From the NCBI GenBank assembly GCA_003427395.1, contig BFEA01000430.1, forward strand, positions 414,255-462,647: 48,393 nt of DNA, written 5' to 3'. Under the pieces are notes generated by a model that saw nothing but the letters and a program-made list of their open reading frames with translations, was not told where the DNA came from and did no database searches. The stretch is from Chara braunii (taxonomy: Eukaryota > Streptophyta > Charophyceae > Charales > Characeae). Positions 7,964-19,593 of the stretch are shown one piece after another (position 1 is the stretch's first letter; each line of letters begins with the position of its first letter). The translations under genes were made by a program, and so were the position numbers.

Positions 7964-10900
7964 TCAGTGATCATCTCTCGGTTGCCGTCGTGGTTGCCTG
8001 CTTCGTTTCTCCGAGTTTGGCCTCCATCCCACTTGATGAAAACGATTCAGCCTCCGTCCGCGCCGCCCAGCCTGTCCCCTGGAAATTACCGGATTTTTTG
8101 TTCTATTTCCTTTTTTGTTTGGCATAGATCCAACAAACTTTTGACCTTCTGCCATTGCGTCATAAGTTCTTGATGTATGAATTGTTTGATCATGTCTGTC
8201 ATTTCCTCCCCGACTATGCGGACTCCCTCCATGACATGTATACAACGTCTCCTCCAGATCGCCCACATAACCGCTCTCCTTCCTATTTTAAACATGTTTT
8301 CTTCAAAGGTACTGGATGCAGGGTAGGTCCGTGTCTCACACAGGATCGTACTCCAGTCCCATGGTCAGGTTGTACCGGTGTCCAGCAACCTCCAAATCCT
8401 GTTCCACCATCGCCATGTAAGAACAGATCCCGGACATTGCAAGAAAATTTGTTCTATGGTTTTCGGGATCTTTCGGGAGGGGAATGTCACGTGACACGAT
8501 TTGCACCACGAGAGTGCCAGTCCTTTTTGTTCCAGGTATGTGCGGTCTATTAGCCAGTCATTGGTGGGGAGGCAGCGGTGCTCTATCTACCACTACAGTG
8601 AGGCTAGCTTCGCTGGTTCGACCCTTGTGAGGGAGAACCACCGAATGGGGCGGATGACATCAACCCCGACATTCAGATGGGATTTCCACCGGGTTTTTAT
8701 GATATCTTTCAAGTTCACCTTACGGCACAATAAGCGATAGGTGGCCTTCAGTGTCAAGCTGTAGAGCTTCACGTTTTGTGTCTTTGGGGTTCTGCGCGCA
8801 GGGGGCCACTGCCACTCCTCTGGGTCAAAGAGGAGATCTGCAATGCAAGTCCCCGACTGGTATACTATGCAAGCCTCCTTATCTCGTAGCACTCGGATCC
8901 TGTACAGATCAGTGTTCCGATACCATCTCGTCACGTCCGGGGCACATTTGGTTAGTTTGTTGTCATTTTCTTTGTGGAAGAGATTAATCAGCGCTTCCTC
9001 TGTGTGCGTTGTTACTACATTTCCCACACTCTCAGGATCACCGGGGACAGCCACCCAGTCCCCGTTTATCAGCTTTGGTCCCTTTCGCAGAATGCGCACC
9101 CAATCCAGGGGAATCACGAAGATCGGACTCTCCATGTTGCCTTCTATATTATGACAATGCTTCAGCAACGTCCTCATCTGTGACTCTATCTTCCAGCCTT
9201 TGTTCTATGAGTCCCAGATGTCCTTAATTCTAGTTATGCCCCTTTTGACCCAGTTGTTCCACGGGGGTCGGAGCTGCGATAGACCCTCCCTTGTCAATCC
9301 GTGATATTTTTGTTCCCGAACAGGGGTTGTCGAGCCACCTCCTCCCATTTGGTTGGCCCAGTTCTGTCTGGCAATGGTAGTTGGCGCCAGGCTTTCATGC
9401 AGCGGATCCAGAAATCGTCCCTTACGAGGTCATTGCGGACTGTATCCCGGTTCGGGTCCTGGCTCGCATGGGAGCGTCGAGGCAAGGACCAAAACCGGTC
9501 TTCCACCCAAGACAGGGGGTTTACTGTTCGAGGGGCTCGTGGAGCGAGCCGGGCGATCTGTTCCAGCGCTAGGGCATGCCAAGGGAGGTCGTGTGTGAAC
9601 ACCAATCTCTTGATCCACTGCACCATTAGTCTTGTAACCTGGGTGCCCGGGTCCATAATACCCAGGCCTCCTTTGTCCTTGGGTTGGATCACCGGCGTCC
9701 ATGCTGCTCTGTGTATAACATTAGTAAGCTCACTGTTACCCCTCCACAACATTGTCATTGTTTGTCGTTAAAGGACCGCACTGCTTCTTTGCTAAGCGCT
9801 CATATTGCAGATTTGTACCAGAGGGCAGCCAACACCACACTGTTAATCACTAGCGCCCTACCGATTAAGGAAGTATGTTTGTCATTCCAGCGCGCCAGCT
9901 TCTCTAGAGCAGGTTTGAGGATCCAGTCATCGTTCGATGCCGGTTTTCCTGTTGCCCTCAACATTATTCCTAACACTCTCACCGGGGCCGTTTCTGGGAG
10001 CCATTTAACTTGTGGCAGCTCCGGGGGACGCGCCCCTTGGTGGCGTATCCACCACCCAAGGTTTTTGTTGCCCCAGTTAACTGTCATGTTTGAAACAGCC
10101 ATGAATTTGTCAAACAAACGTCTGATCTCTTCCATATTCTCGCTGGTGGCGTCTACCATGAGTGTCACGTCGTCAGTGAATATCGAACAAATAGGGATAA
10201 CTTCTTCCGGAATGGCTGAGATCTGCAGCTCCCTCAGGTTTTTGTTTGCACGGAGATTCGTTGTCAGCGCTTCCATCACTATTATGAACAGAAACGGGGC
10301 TAGGGGGTCTCCCCGACGGACCGACCGTTGTAGAGGAAATGCCGGTGCTAGTCTGCCATTGATTTGGACGCTTGTGGTGGCGTTGTGGTGTAGGATTTCA
10401 GTCCAACGGCGAAAAACCGAGCCTATATTCATTTTTTCCATGCATCGGTCCAGAAACAGCCAGTCCATGTAGTCATAGGCTTTCTCAAAGTCTATGAAGA
10501 CCACAACCACGTTTTGATTGTCTTGCCTGGTTAATTTAAGCAATTTGTTAACCAGTAAAATGTTGTCCTGAATCCTGTGACCCTTGACGAAGCCTGTCTA
10601 TGTCGGATGGATAATCTGATCCAGGACCGGGATCAGCCAGTTCGCCAGGACTTTCGCAAGCATCTTATATATGACTGTAAGCAGCGTTATAGGTCAGTAT
10701 TTTTGATGTCCATCATATCTCCTTTTTTGTGCAACAGCGTGAGAACCCCCTGTCCCACCAGCTCCCTTATGTCTTCGGTCTCCCATACCAAGTTATAGAA
10801 ATCCATGAGGTCGAGGGTCATCTGGGACCAAAAGGTTTCCCAAAATTCTTTGGGGAGTCCGTCCGCGCCCGTTTTTTTTCCATTCTTCATCTGCATCATT

Positions 10901-12408
10901 GCAGTCCAAATTTCTTTCTTGGACTGCGACTGATCCAAATTCATTCTTTGATGGTATGACAGGGTCTTACTCAGTGGTTCTAAGAATTCCACTATTTCCT
11001 TTTCTCTGACTTTCTCCTCCTGATGAACAAGCTGGACGTGAATAGGTCCTTAAAAAAGGACCTTGCTATCAGCATACATTGGGGTGTAGAACAGACCACA
11101 TCCCTGGGTGTTAAGTGTGGGTCGTATAGCGCTTTTATAGTTGTTTTGCGCATGCGCGCTCGGGCCAGACTAAAAAACTTTTTGTCCATAGAGCCTTCCT
11201 TTTGATGTCATGTTAGTCGCCCTCTGATACGTATACCCTCCCAGCGTTGTGAGGCAAAGGTTTGGAGACACTGTTGTAGGATTTGTATCTCTAAGTGTTC
11301 GTTTGGTTGTGTCTGTTGGTTGTTGTCTACGTCTTGTTGCTCAAGTTGTAGGTGAATGTGCATTTCCTGCTGATGGTTTCTGGCTGCTAGTTGTTTGGAG
11401 TACTCTTGACATTTCGTTCCTAGGTAGAACAGGCAATTATTAAACCATTATATTCCTTGCGGGATGTGTTGTTTCTGTGTGTGCCAAAATTTCCAGCAGT
11501 CTTTCATGTAGTTCTGGAATGCCTCGTGTCGTAAGATCGAAAGATTGAATTTGTAGAATCCGGGCTCATGATCAGGTTTCTTTCGGAATGACAAGGTCAC
11601 TGTGCACATTTTGTGATCGAGTCTTGGATATGGGCTGGCCGGCAGTATTCCTGCGAGCAGCATAGCCCTTGCCATATCCTCTGAGAGCAAGATCAGATCA
11701 ATTCTGGATCGGGTCTGATTGTCGGTCTCAGTCTTGCGTAGGCACGAAAAGAAGCGCGTATCCGGGTTAAGTCTCCGGAAGGAGTCGAAGACGTTTAGGG
11801 AGAGACTTAGATCCCTTATCATCCGCTCGTCCTCCTCCACATACGCCGGGGCTGGGGAGGGAATTCTCCATCTATCCATCCAGCGGTCCGAGGCTGCGTT
11901 ATAGTCACCTTCTATGATAACCGGGACACCGTCTGGGATCTGTGTTTTAATCTTCTTAAAAAAGGCTCTTCTTTAGTTCACCGTGTTAGGGGCGTAGATA
12001 CACAAAATACATACAATCTCCAACTCTAGGGTGACTAAAACCGACACCCATCTGCCCCCTTCCTGGTCAACGACCCAATGCACCGGGTCTGCTCGGGATT
12101 CGGTTGGGAACCAGATGGCCACCCCCGCACTCCCAGGTCTCGGAGCATGGGCTCTAAATGCTTTATATGGCCAAATCATTTTGTGGATACGATTATACTC
12201 TGGGAAATCTGTCAGGTGAGTCTCTTGGATACACACGACGTCCGGCCAGTTTCTGCCCCCCACCCCTCTCACCAGATCCCATATTCTTCTTTTCCGCTTT
12301 GTACGAAGCTAGGCCGTTTACATTTACAGACCGCAGGTCGAGATCCGCTGCCCTTCGGCATTGATTCCAAACACGGTCCTTACCGTATACCGCTTTGACC
12401 GGGTCCAT
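7964..12408 (-). pseudogene. LINE ORF2: endonuclease, reverse transcriptase and zinc-finger domain
   Basis: The minus-strand start is a Met at 12408 (MDPVKAVYGK). The endonuclease shows SVNVNGL, IQETHL, IYAPN, GDYNAASDRW, SRIDLIL and LDHK, the expected Asn, Glu, Asp-Asn and Asp-His catalytic set of the exonuclease-endonuclease-phosphatase fold. One stop interrupts it at about 11973. The reverse transcriptase shows NGKKTGADGLPKEFW (about 10870), FIDFEKAYDYMDW (about 10480), RRGDPLAPFLF, and FTDD where FADD is usual (about 10160). The C-terminal part contains a CxxC...IEQIFLQC zinc-finger-like block at about 8436-8510. Frameshifts fall near 10995, 10690 and 9800, with more in the tail. The enzyme would nick target DNA and copy its own RNA there; this copy cannot. 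Confidence 0.85.
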
Positions 12409-12416
12409 TGCTGTGA

Positions 12417-12868
12417 ACAGCCATTTCGTCAAAACGGACATATTATATTTTTTGAACGAAATCAAAACTGACTGTTTTTGCCAAACTTCGGTCGGAATTT
12501 TTTGCTCCTGGGGGTCCGGCGTTCCCAAGACGCCGGACCCCCTACATGTATCTGGTCTATGGTTGAGACCGGATACCAAAAAAAAAAAATAAAAAAAATA
12601 AAAAAAATCTTTTTTTGTTTTTTGGTATCTGGTCTCAACCATAGACCAGATACATGTAGGGGGTCCGGCGTTTTGGGAACGCCGGACCCCCAGGAGCAAA
12701 AAATTCCTGTATCTGGTCTCAACCATAGACCAGATACATGTAGGGGGTCCGGCGTTTTGGGAACGCCGGACCCCCAGGAGCAAAAAATTCCGACCGGATT
12801 TTGGCAAAAAAAGTCAGTTTTGATTTCGTTCGAAAAATATAATATGTCCGTTTTGACGAAATGGCTGT
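12417..12868. mobile_element. Nested foldback (palindromic) element
   Basis: The outer arms 12417-12577 and about 12623-12868 are long inverted repeats: 'acagccatttcgtcaaaacg' at the left end is matched by its reverse complement at the right end. The A/T-rich loop is at 12578-12622. Inside the arms lie shorter palindromes. A GC hairpin (13-14-bp stems, 'ggggtccggcgt') occurs at 12510-12542, 12659-12691 and 12743-12775. A 'gtatctggtct' palindrome occurs at 12548-12577, 12625-12653 and 12709-12737. The right arm contains an extra 84-bp tandem copy (12625 to 12709). No protein is encoded. It lies 9 bp upstream of the LINE ORF2 Met, between ORF1 and ORF2. A non-autonomous foldback or MITE-type transposon is the best guess; I could not see a clear target-site duplication. 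Confidence 0.85.
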
Positions 12869-14089
12869 TTTTGGTTGTCGGTCAGTCATAGTCTAGTCCA
12901 CGATATCTGATCCCAATCCCAGTCTGCGGTCCCTGCTCGGAGGTCCAGCCTGAGAAGGGCACACAAGTGCCTTTGGACGTCCTGTTATGTCCATGCCTCG
13001 TTGGGCCTGGCCTTAACTGTTTGCATATCCAGCAGCTGGGAATGGGTGTGCCATCTTAGGCCTGCGTCCTTGGCCGGGTTATAGTGGATGAGGGTATCTC
13101 TTTGTGAGGCTCTATTAGGGTCTGTTATCAGGGGGGCAGTGGCCTGTGCTCTGGGGGGCATAAACTCTGCAATGTGCGTGTCGAGCTGCATTTGTAAGAT
13201 GTCGGCTGCTGCCTCAGATCGGAAGTGCCCTACCCAAAAAGAGGACCAACCTTGCAGTGTGACTCCTTTCGTTTTGCCATTATCAACCGGTGTCAGGCCA
13301 ACGTCCCATTTCCCGTTTTTCTTTTGGACCGGGAGTAGCAGCATCGCCTCTTGCGACAGAGGTCCCGTGTCCTAGCCCATCTCCATCAGATGCCTTCATT
13401 TCCTTCTTCTCACAAGATCCAGTGGTGTGTCCTCGTCTAGGTCCGGGGGGGCCGGGTCCGCCGGCGGGACTGGTGGCTGAAGGGTCGGCAGGGGCGGAAC
13501 TTCCCCCATGTGATTGCTTACCGTTGTCTCCTCTGCTGCTGCTGGGTGCGGTGCAAGGGGCGGCTGAAACCTTGCTAACACAATGGAGGCCACTCTGTGC
13601 CACGCTTCCGTCCACTTAACACCGGATTGCAGACCGTTTTCCATGACGTTTTTTAGCGCGACGCTCGTGTCCAACATGGGGAACAGACACCGATACGTTA
13701 TGTCCCAGAAGTCGTATGTGAGAGGGTCGTATTTTGCATTTAAGTTGGTCATTAACCAGTCTGCAATATTGACCAGTTTTTGCTCCACCGGCAGGTGCTG
13801 CGGCGGGGTCCCTTCCTCTTCTCCCTCCTCACATGGTAGACCTTCTGGCACTGCGCAGGCATTTTCCGGGAGCGGGTCAACCTCCATCGGTTCAGGGTCA
13901 AATGCAAGTTAGAAGGGGTAAATTTTCACCATCTGGTCCTCCTGCAGATCCCCTTCCTGCGCCTGATCCTCCTCCCCTGGTCCCTTACACCCAGCTGCCA
14001 CCTCCATTCCATCGCCTTCCGATTGCTCCCCCACCCCTCTTTCTGCACCCCGAACCCTGCTGCTCAGTGGGGCTGCAGTATGTTGTCTC

Positions 14090-14280
14090 AATCAGCATTG
14101 CCATAACCTCTGCACCCTGCAGCCCCACCGTGTCACCCGGCCCCTGTCGCTCGCCCCGTTTCCCACCCCCTGTTCAATCTGCATTGCTATATTATCTGCA
14201 CCCTGCAACCCCACCGTGTCGCCCGGCCCCCCCACTGTGTCGCCCGGCCCCTGTCGCTCTGCCCCGTTTCCCACCCCCTA
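14090..14280. repeat. 86-bp tandem duplication in ORF1 region
   Basis: The unit beginning 'aatcagcattgcc' at 14090 repeats from 'aatctgcattgct' at 14176, running through 'ctgcaccctgca', 'ccccaccgtgtc' and 'gccccgtttcccacccc'. The second copy carries an extra internal duplication of 'ccgtgtcgcccgg'. It expands a proline/glycine-rich part of the broken LINE ORF1. Confidence 0.8.
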
Positions 14281-14446
14281 TTGTCCCGTCGCCCCGCCCC
14301 ATTGTCTTGGGGAAAGTTTGCTGCTTGTTTCGGTCGTCCCATTGTCCCCCCCCGGGAGGTAAGATGCCATTGTCGGGCCCGGGGCCGCTCGGAGGACTAT
14401 TTTGCCTTTTTCTTTCTCCTTTCCTTTCTCTTTTTCTTCCTGTTCC

Positions 14447-14596
14447 NNNNNNNNNNNNNNNNNNNNNNNNNNNNNNNNNNNNNNNNNNNNNNNNNNNNNN
14501 NNNNNNNNNNNNNNNNNNNNNNNNNNNNNNNNNNNNNNNNNNNNNNNNNNNNNNNNNNNNNNNNNNNNNNNNNNNNNNNNNNNNNNNNNNNNNNNN
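14447..14596. other. Assembly gap (150 N)
   Basis: A run of unknown bases. Any frame that appears to cross it is not evidence of coding. Confidence 1.
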
Positions 14597-15950
14597 CTTT
14601 CAGAGGGCTCAGTTGTGTCTCTTGGACCTTTTCTTCCACCGGAGTCGGGGGAACCCACGTGTTTGGGGGCCGTGTCTCCCATTCCGGCTCCCCATTCCTC
14701 TCCCAAATCCATCCCACTGGATGTCCTTCCTTTGTGCGGTCTTCCACGAATACCCACCCTTCGTGCCCCGGATCGACCGTTCGCCAATGTGACATCTTAA
14801 TCGGGTCTCTCAACAACCATCCGGTTGTTCGCTCTTTTTTTTGTGGGTGCAGCGGGCAACCGTATTCGGTGCTCTGGTGTCCGTATACTCTACACTTATG
14901 GTACCATGGTCGCAGTTTGTGTGCGGTGTATATCATATACTCCTTTCCCACTTACTCGATACGGGATCACATCATCGAGGGAGAAGGGCTGGCCCGGGGG
15001 AAATCCAGGGCCAGTATCAGGTAATCATCCCTCTTAGCCACGTAGGAGGGAAGGGGATCGATGAAGGCAACAATATCATAGAGCACACCAAAATCGTATA
15101 CAAAAGCTGCCTGGATTTCGACCAGGATGTGGCGAAATTCGACCTAGTGGAAATCCTGCATCAATTGCGCCCTCTTCTCCTCCGGTCCCAACCTTCGCTG
15201 TGGTACCCACGGGTAGATCCTCACCTCCGACCGTTCACAGCGGAGGCGCCTCCAACCATCAATCACTTTTTTGTCCGCTTCATGCAAGGAGAGAACGGTG
15301 AATAGGGTGTTTGTAACCGGTTGTACCAGAAAGTGATCCCGGGCCAGATCGACACTATTTTTCAAGATTTCAAGTCGGCGACCAATCCATCTGGCTTTAT
15401 CGTTAACTGACTTGAAAGCCGCATCGTCGTGAAAAACCCAATTGCTTGCGTGCTTTGTATATATTTCGTCTCTGCTTGCAATTCCATGGTTGGGATAAGC
15501 TTTCACCATGACTTGCTTGCCCCCTTGGGTCACAACCCTTGTTTCAGACGGGAACAAAAATATGGTCATGAAGAATGTTCGTGCCTGCGGCAACCCATCA
15601 AGGGGAATCTCGAGCTTCCCCGTCCGCGGGCTGCCCTGGCCACGCTGAATGGTCAGGGTCTGGCCTTGGAGGGGGTTCCTGAGCTTATCCGTCGAGGTAA
15701 GATGCGGTCGGGGGCCAGTTTGTTCCTAGGCAGACAAAGCACCCTTGCCCTCCTGCAAAATACTCCCTTGCTGCTCCTTTTCCTTCTCCTCCTCTGTCAG
15801 AACCCCATGTCTTCCTTCTGTGGCAGAGCGCCATCGATTCTCTTCTCTTCCTAACAGAGTGGTGGGGGGGCTCGCAGTACTTGAGAGTTGGTTCTGTTGG
15901 GCCCATTTCACCTGACGGAGATGTTGATCCGTCAGTTGCCGCATCGCCCC

Positions 15951-16920
15951 ACTGTAGAACAGCATAGAGTCCAGTCTTTTATGGGTACGTTGTATCCTGG
16001 TCATTGTTCTTATGGTGTTGGTTGTCTCCCTTCTTTTTTATGTTGTGCTTTGGTGCCTAGTTGTCTCCTTTTTTTTTTTTTTTGTGCTTTGGTGCTTTGT
16101 AGGCTTGTTGGTNTTGGTCTTTCAATCCCTCTTTTTTTTTTTTTTTTCTCTTCTTTTATTCTTTTCTTTTTCTTTTACTCTTTTTTCTAACGTTTACCAA
16201 TTGCACTGTTACTGCCCATTTTTCCTTATTTAATGCTTTTGTGCTTTCTTTTTTACACTGGTTTCAAGGGGCTGCCTGGGGCGCATCCACATGCCGCTAT
16301 TGAACTTCTTGTTGTCGTCGCTTTTGTTGTCACTTTTCCCCTCTTTCTAGCTAGCCAGCTCGTCTCCGGCGTTAACTTTGTTGCCCAGTCGAGGCTTCTT
16401 CTCTCTTTCTTTCCTCCCCCACTCCTCTTTTTTCGTCTCTCCTTAGCTGATGGCCACGCTCCTCTGTCTCCTATGCTCCCCCCTCTTCTTCTAATCCCAT
16501 CCAAACACTATCGCCTCGGCTTGCCACATCGCCTCGTGTCGACCCCCTCCTCCCTGTTTCTTTCGCCAGGCAGCCCCCGTCCCCACTCCTCCCTTTTCCT
16601 CTCCCCTTAATAGATGGTCGTGTTTCCTTTTATCTCCTATGCTCTATCTCCTTCTTCTATTCCCTCGCCATCGAGGAGCACTGTCTACCCGTCTCCGCGC
16701 CTCCCCTGCTCCCCTCCCCCACACCCCCTTCCCTGATTTCCTCCCTCGTCAGTTGCTGGTCGCGATCCGTCTTTTGCTTACCCTCTAGTCTTGCCGCCCA
16801 CTCTTACCAGCCCCCAAAGTCCCATGACAATTCTTCCCGTTCTTCCCCACCAGCCCCCCACTCGCGACGATGCCCTTTCTGGGTTTGTGATGCCTGCCGC
16901 CCTTCCCCACGATCCCCTGT
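15951..16920. other. Pyrimidine-rich sequence without a recognisable gene
   Basis: The plus strand is strongly T/C-rich with T runs near 16070-16083 and 16132-16147 and one unknown base at 16113. Open frames on both strands are explained by this composition. It may be the LINE 5' end or unrelated filler; nothing decides between them. Confidence 0.5.
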
Positions 16921-18062
16921 CACGTTTTTCTCCTCCCCACCGAACTTGTTTCCCTTGCCTCCTGCTCCTGCCCAAGCCCTTCTCGTTTTTCACCTCCCCG
17001 AAGCGTAGAAAAAGCGGTGCTCCCCTTTCCTCCGCTCGCACGCCAGATGCCATGATGTCTCCTCCCACCCCTGATCCGTTTTTCACTACCCTTTCCCCAC
17101 TCTCTCCCCTTCTCGTTCTCTCCGAGAGAAGGTTAACAACAGTCGTATTTTTCATCACCACTTTAGGACACCCTTCACCACTTCAGGATGCAGCCTGCCT
17201 AAAGCTGGGTTTCAGGTTCTTCGGACCTTTCACCACTTCAGGACCATTCAAGTCTGAAAATCCTGAATGGTCTTGAAGCGGTGAAAGCTCCGAAAACCCT
17301 GAAAACCACCTATTTAGGCAGGCGACATCCTCAAGTGGTGAAGGGTGGTTTTCATGGTCTTCGGACCTTTCACCACTTCAGAACCATTCGGGATTTTCAG
17401 ACTGTCCAAAACTCTCAATTGACCACTTAAGGACACCCTTCACCACTTCAGGATGCAGCCTGCCTAAACAGGTGGTTTTCAGGGTCTTCAGACCTTTCAC
17501 CACTTCAGGACCATTTAAGATTTTCAGACTGTCCAAAACTCTCACTTCAGAATTTTCATTCCTGAATTTTCAGATACCCGATAACCGCTTGTGTTCTCTC
17601 CCCGTTTACGTTGTTATAAACCCTCCCTCATTCAGACAAGCCCAATCATCCTCACTTCCTCTTTTCGTTCTCTTCTCCGTTCACGATGCTAAAGCACCTC
17701 CCTTTTTCGAGCAGGTGATCTTCCCCACCAAACTCACTTGCGCTTCTTCTTATTCCTACCCCGACCTTCACGTTTTTCTCCTCGCCACCTGCTCAAGCCC
17801 TTCTCGTTTTTCGCCTCCCCGAAGCGTAGAAAATGCGGTGCTCCGCCTTTCCTCCGCTCGCCCGCCAGATGCCACGCTGTCACCTCCCACCCCTGATCCA
17901 TTTTTCACTACCCTTTCCCCACTCTCTCCCCCTCTCGATCTCTCCCCGTTTACGCTGTTATAAACCCATCCCTCATTCGATCAAGCTCAATCAACGCCAC
18001 TCCCCCTTTTCGTTCTCTTCTCCGTTTATGATGTTAAAACGCCTCCCTCTTTTAAGCGGGTC
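16921..18062. repeat. Two interleaved direct duplications in C/T-rich DNA
   Basis: Segment 16921-17123 ('cacgtttttctcc', 'cccttctcgttttt', 'cctccccgaagcgtagaaaa', 'acccctgatcc') recurs at 17769-17945. Segment 17593-17716 ('tctctccccgtttacg', 'ttataaacc', 'tttcgttctcttctccgtt') recurs at 17937-18062. The second copies abut, so the block looks like an old tandem array later split by the foldback at 17165-17545. The matching frames in both copies give similar proline-rich peptides with no known domain. Confidence 0.75.
17165..17545. repeat. Foldback cluster of a ~100-bp unit
   Basis: The unit ('acacccttcaccacttcagg', 'gcagcctgcctaaa', 'ggttttcagg', 'cctttcaccacttcagga') appears forward at 17165-17253, as its reverse complement at about 17252-17349, as a partial forward copy at about 17343-17425, and as a full forward copy at 17430-17545. 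The first pair is head to head and would form a long hairpin. No coding capacity. It resembles a MITE cluster. Confidence 0.75.
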
Positions 18063-18065
18063 CCG

Positions 18066-18600
18066 TCAATACAGCATACTCACCTCATATGGCCGCTGGG
18101 ATGCCGCAGATATGCTGTCTGATCCTTCCGTTGCCGGCAGATGTGGTGCCAGGCTTGTTCCATGCGCACTCACTATGTTCAGCGACCAGACTTTGTCCCA
18201 CATCTGCTCGCTTCGAGTGTACTTCCCCCATTGAAGACCGAACCCCGTTTGACCACCTGTTGATGTCCCTCGTTTGCTTGATTGCAAATGCACTCTCACG
18301 TCTCTCACGCCCGGGTCCGTATGCATGTGTCGTCTTCACGTGCGCCGTATGGGACTTCTTCCCACTTCTCGCCCACGTGTCACTTGCTCAGATCGGCTCC
18401 CATAGACCCACGCTCCCTCCACGGCCGCTCCACACCCGGCGACCCTCTGCCAGCTTAGTCAGTCTGGCGATGGCGGAACGTCACCACGTTGACCCTGCCC
18501 CCCACCTTGACCGGTCGGCGTCGGCGTGTTCCCGCAGGCCGCGCTGGTACCCTGCAGTTACGCCCTGCGGCGGTTTGGCGCTACCGGCGCGACATACGAC
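18066..18600 (-). other. Unassigned, possible coding remnant
   Basis: One minus-strand reading across 18430-18070 has few stops and looks protein-like ('EKWEEVPYGAREDDTC', then 'CICNQANEGHQQVVKRG' and 'NGGSTLEASRCGTKSG'). I do not recognise it. A long plus-strand frame at 18089-18658 overlaps it and shows no domain. Either could be chance. Confidence 0.25.
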
Positions 18601-19136
18601 ACACCTACTTACTCAGTCTAAGGACTTAATAGAATCCGTACAGGGTCCTATCAACTAGGGTATCTAGCCTAGACCTACTCTAAGGCTGTCAGTACAAGAC
18701 CTGTTGCTGATCAGGAGTCATTTAAGGAGATGCCCCGTAACTCCTCAAGAATGATTTAACGCCGCGGACAGGACGACGCGATCAGCACGTGTTCTCAACA
18801 CTTAGACGGCCTGTTGTGCAGCCCACAACTCGAATTTTGGGCCTACCGTGCCACACCGAGCAGGGTTCGTGTCCTCAGGGACAGTCGAGTCGTTAGACAC
18901 AGTCTTTAGCCCTACTCAGCCCGTGTGGGTTTGGTCAACAAGGCTCTATCCTTCATCCACAGAGTTCCTATCACCTAGACAGAAGAGACTCAATGCAGAA
19001 TGAAGAGACAAACAGACTTGACTCAGCAAGTACCACAGGGTGTGTGCACATCCATAGGGCGAGGGCATAGGCTGAAGGCTTGGCGAGATTATACCGGCTC
19101 CAGCTTGGTCAAAATCGTGGTCAATGACCTTGGTCA

Positions 19137-19212
19137 ACGCTGGGTCAACACCGCAATCAACCCCCGGTCAGCTCCGGTCAACCCCGGTCAACACCCGGTC
19201 AACACCCGGTCA
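19137..19212. repeat. GGTCAACACC minisatellite
   Basis: Short units of 'ggtcaacacc', 'ggtcaacccc' and 'ggtcagct' recur about every 10-12 bp across this stretch, within the leader of relic E. Confidence 0.75.
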
Positions 19213-19592
19213 GCTATGGCCGCCGGCTTCTTCTTCCTCACCACCCTTTTCCTTCCTTTCTCCCTACGTCGCCTCCTTTCTCTTCACCCCGACTGTCTTC
19301 TATCTCTCTCTTTTTTTTTTTTTTTTTTTTTTATCGTCTCTCCCTTTACCTCCTCGGCTATGGCTTCCTTCACCCTCCTTGGTCTCCTCCCCTATCCTCT
19401 CTCTCTCCCTCTTCGTTACTCCGTGGTGAAGCTTTGCGGCTATGGCTGCCTCCTTGTTCCTCGTGGGACTCCACGGCACACTTCAAAGGTACGTGACAAC
19501 CAAACTTGTATTGCTCATCTCTCTCTCTCTCCCTCTCTCTCTCTTTCTCGCTGTAGCGATGTCTTGAACGCAAGTACGTGTTAAGCCAATCT

Positions 19593-19593
<1 letters not shown>

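Larger units (their letters stand above)
12985..15906 (-). pseudogene. LINE ORF1-like region
   Basis: Minus-strand frames in this stretch do not form one open frame but appear to be pieces of one protein. An N-terminal part at 15906-15144 includes 'PQARTFFMTIFLF' and 'RIYPWVPQRRLGPEEKR'. A middle part at 14951-14600 has a degraded zinc knuckle, Y-H-K-C-x4-GHQSTEYGC, with tyrosine where the first cysteine is expected. An acidic and proline-rich C-terminal part spans 13887-12985, with a frame change near 13380. A 150-bp assembly gap at 14447-14596 hides part of it. ORF1 proteins of plant LINEs bind element RNA. The assignment rests mainly on position just upstream of ORF2 and on the knuckle, and I do not recognise the rest. 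Confidence 0.5.
7005..15950 (-). mobile_element. Decayed non-LTR retrotransposon (LINE)
   Basis: On the minus strand the order is an ORF1-like region (15.9-13.0 kb), apurinic-type endonuclease (12.4-11.45 kb), linker and reverse transcriptase (11.2-9.8 kb), C-terminal domain with zinc finger (9.76-8.0 kb), a repeated 3' block, and poly(A) seen as poly(T) at 7005-7025. This is the arrangement of L1-like plant LINEs. The copy is inactive: ORF2 has at least three frameshifts and several stops, and a foldback element is inserted beside the ORF2 start. The 5' limit is not defined by sequence; I place it near the end of ORF1 similarity. Confidence 0.65.

Noticed and set aside
13833-14792. Long plus-strand proline-rich frame
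   Set aside because: It is antisense to the LINE ORF1-like region, crosses a 150-base assembly gap, and is open because of C/T-rich composition.
16791-17963. Two related plus-strand frames of about 160 codons
   Set aside because: Their similarity comes from the underlying DNA duplication; no domain, and the foldback cluster runs through both.
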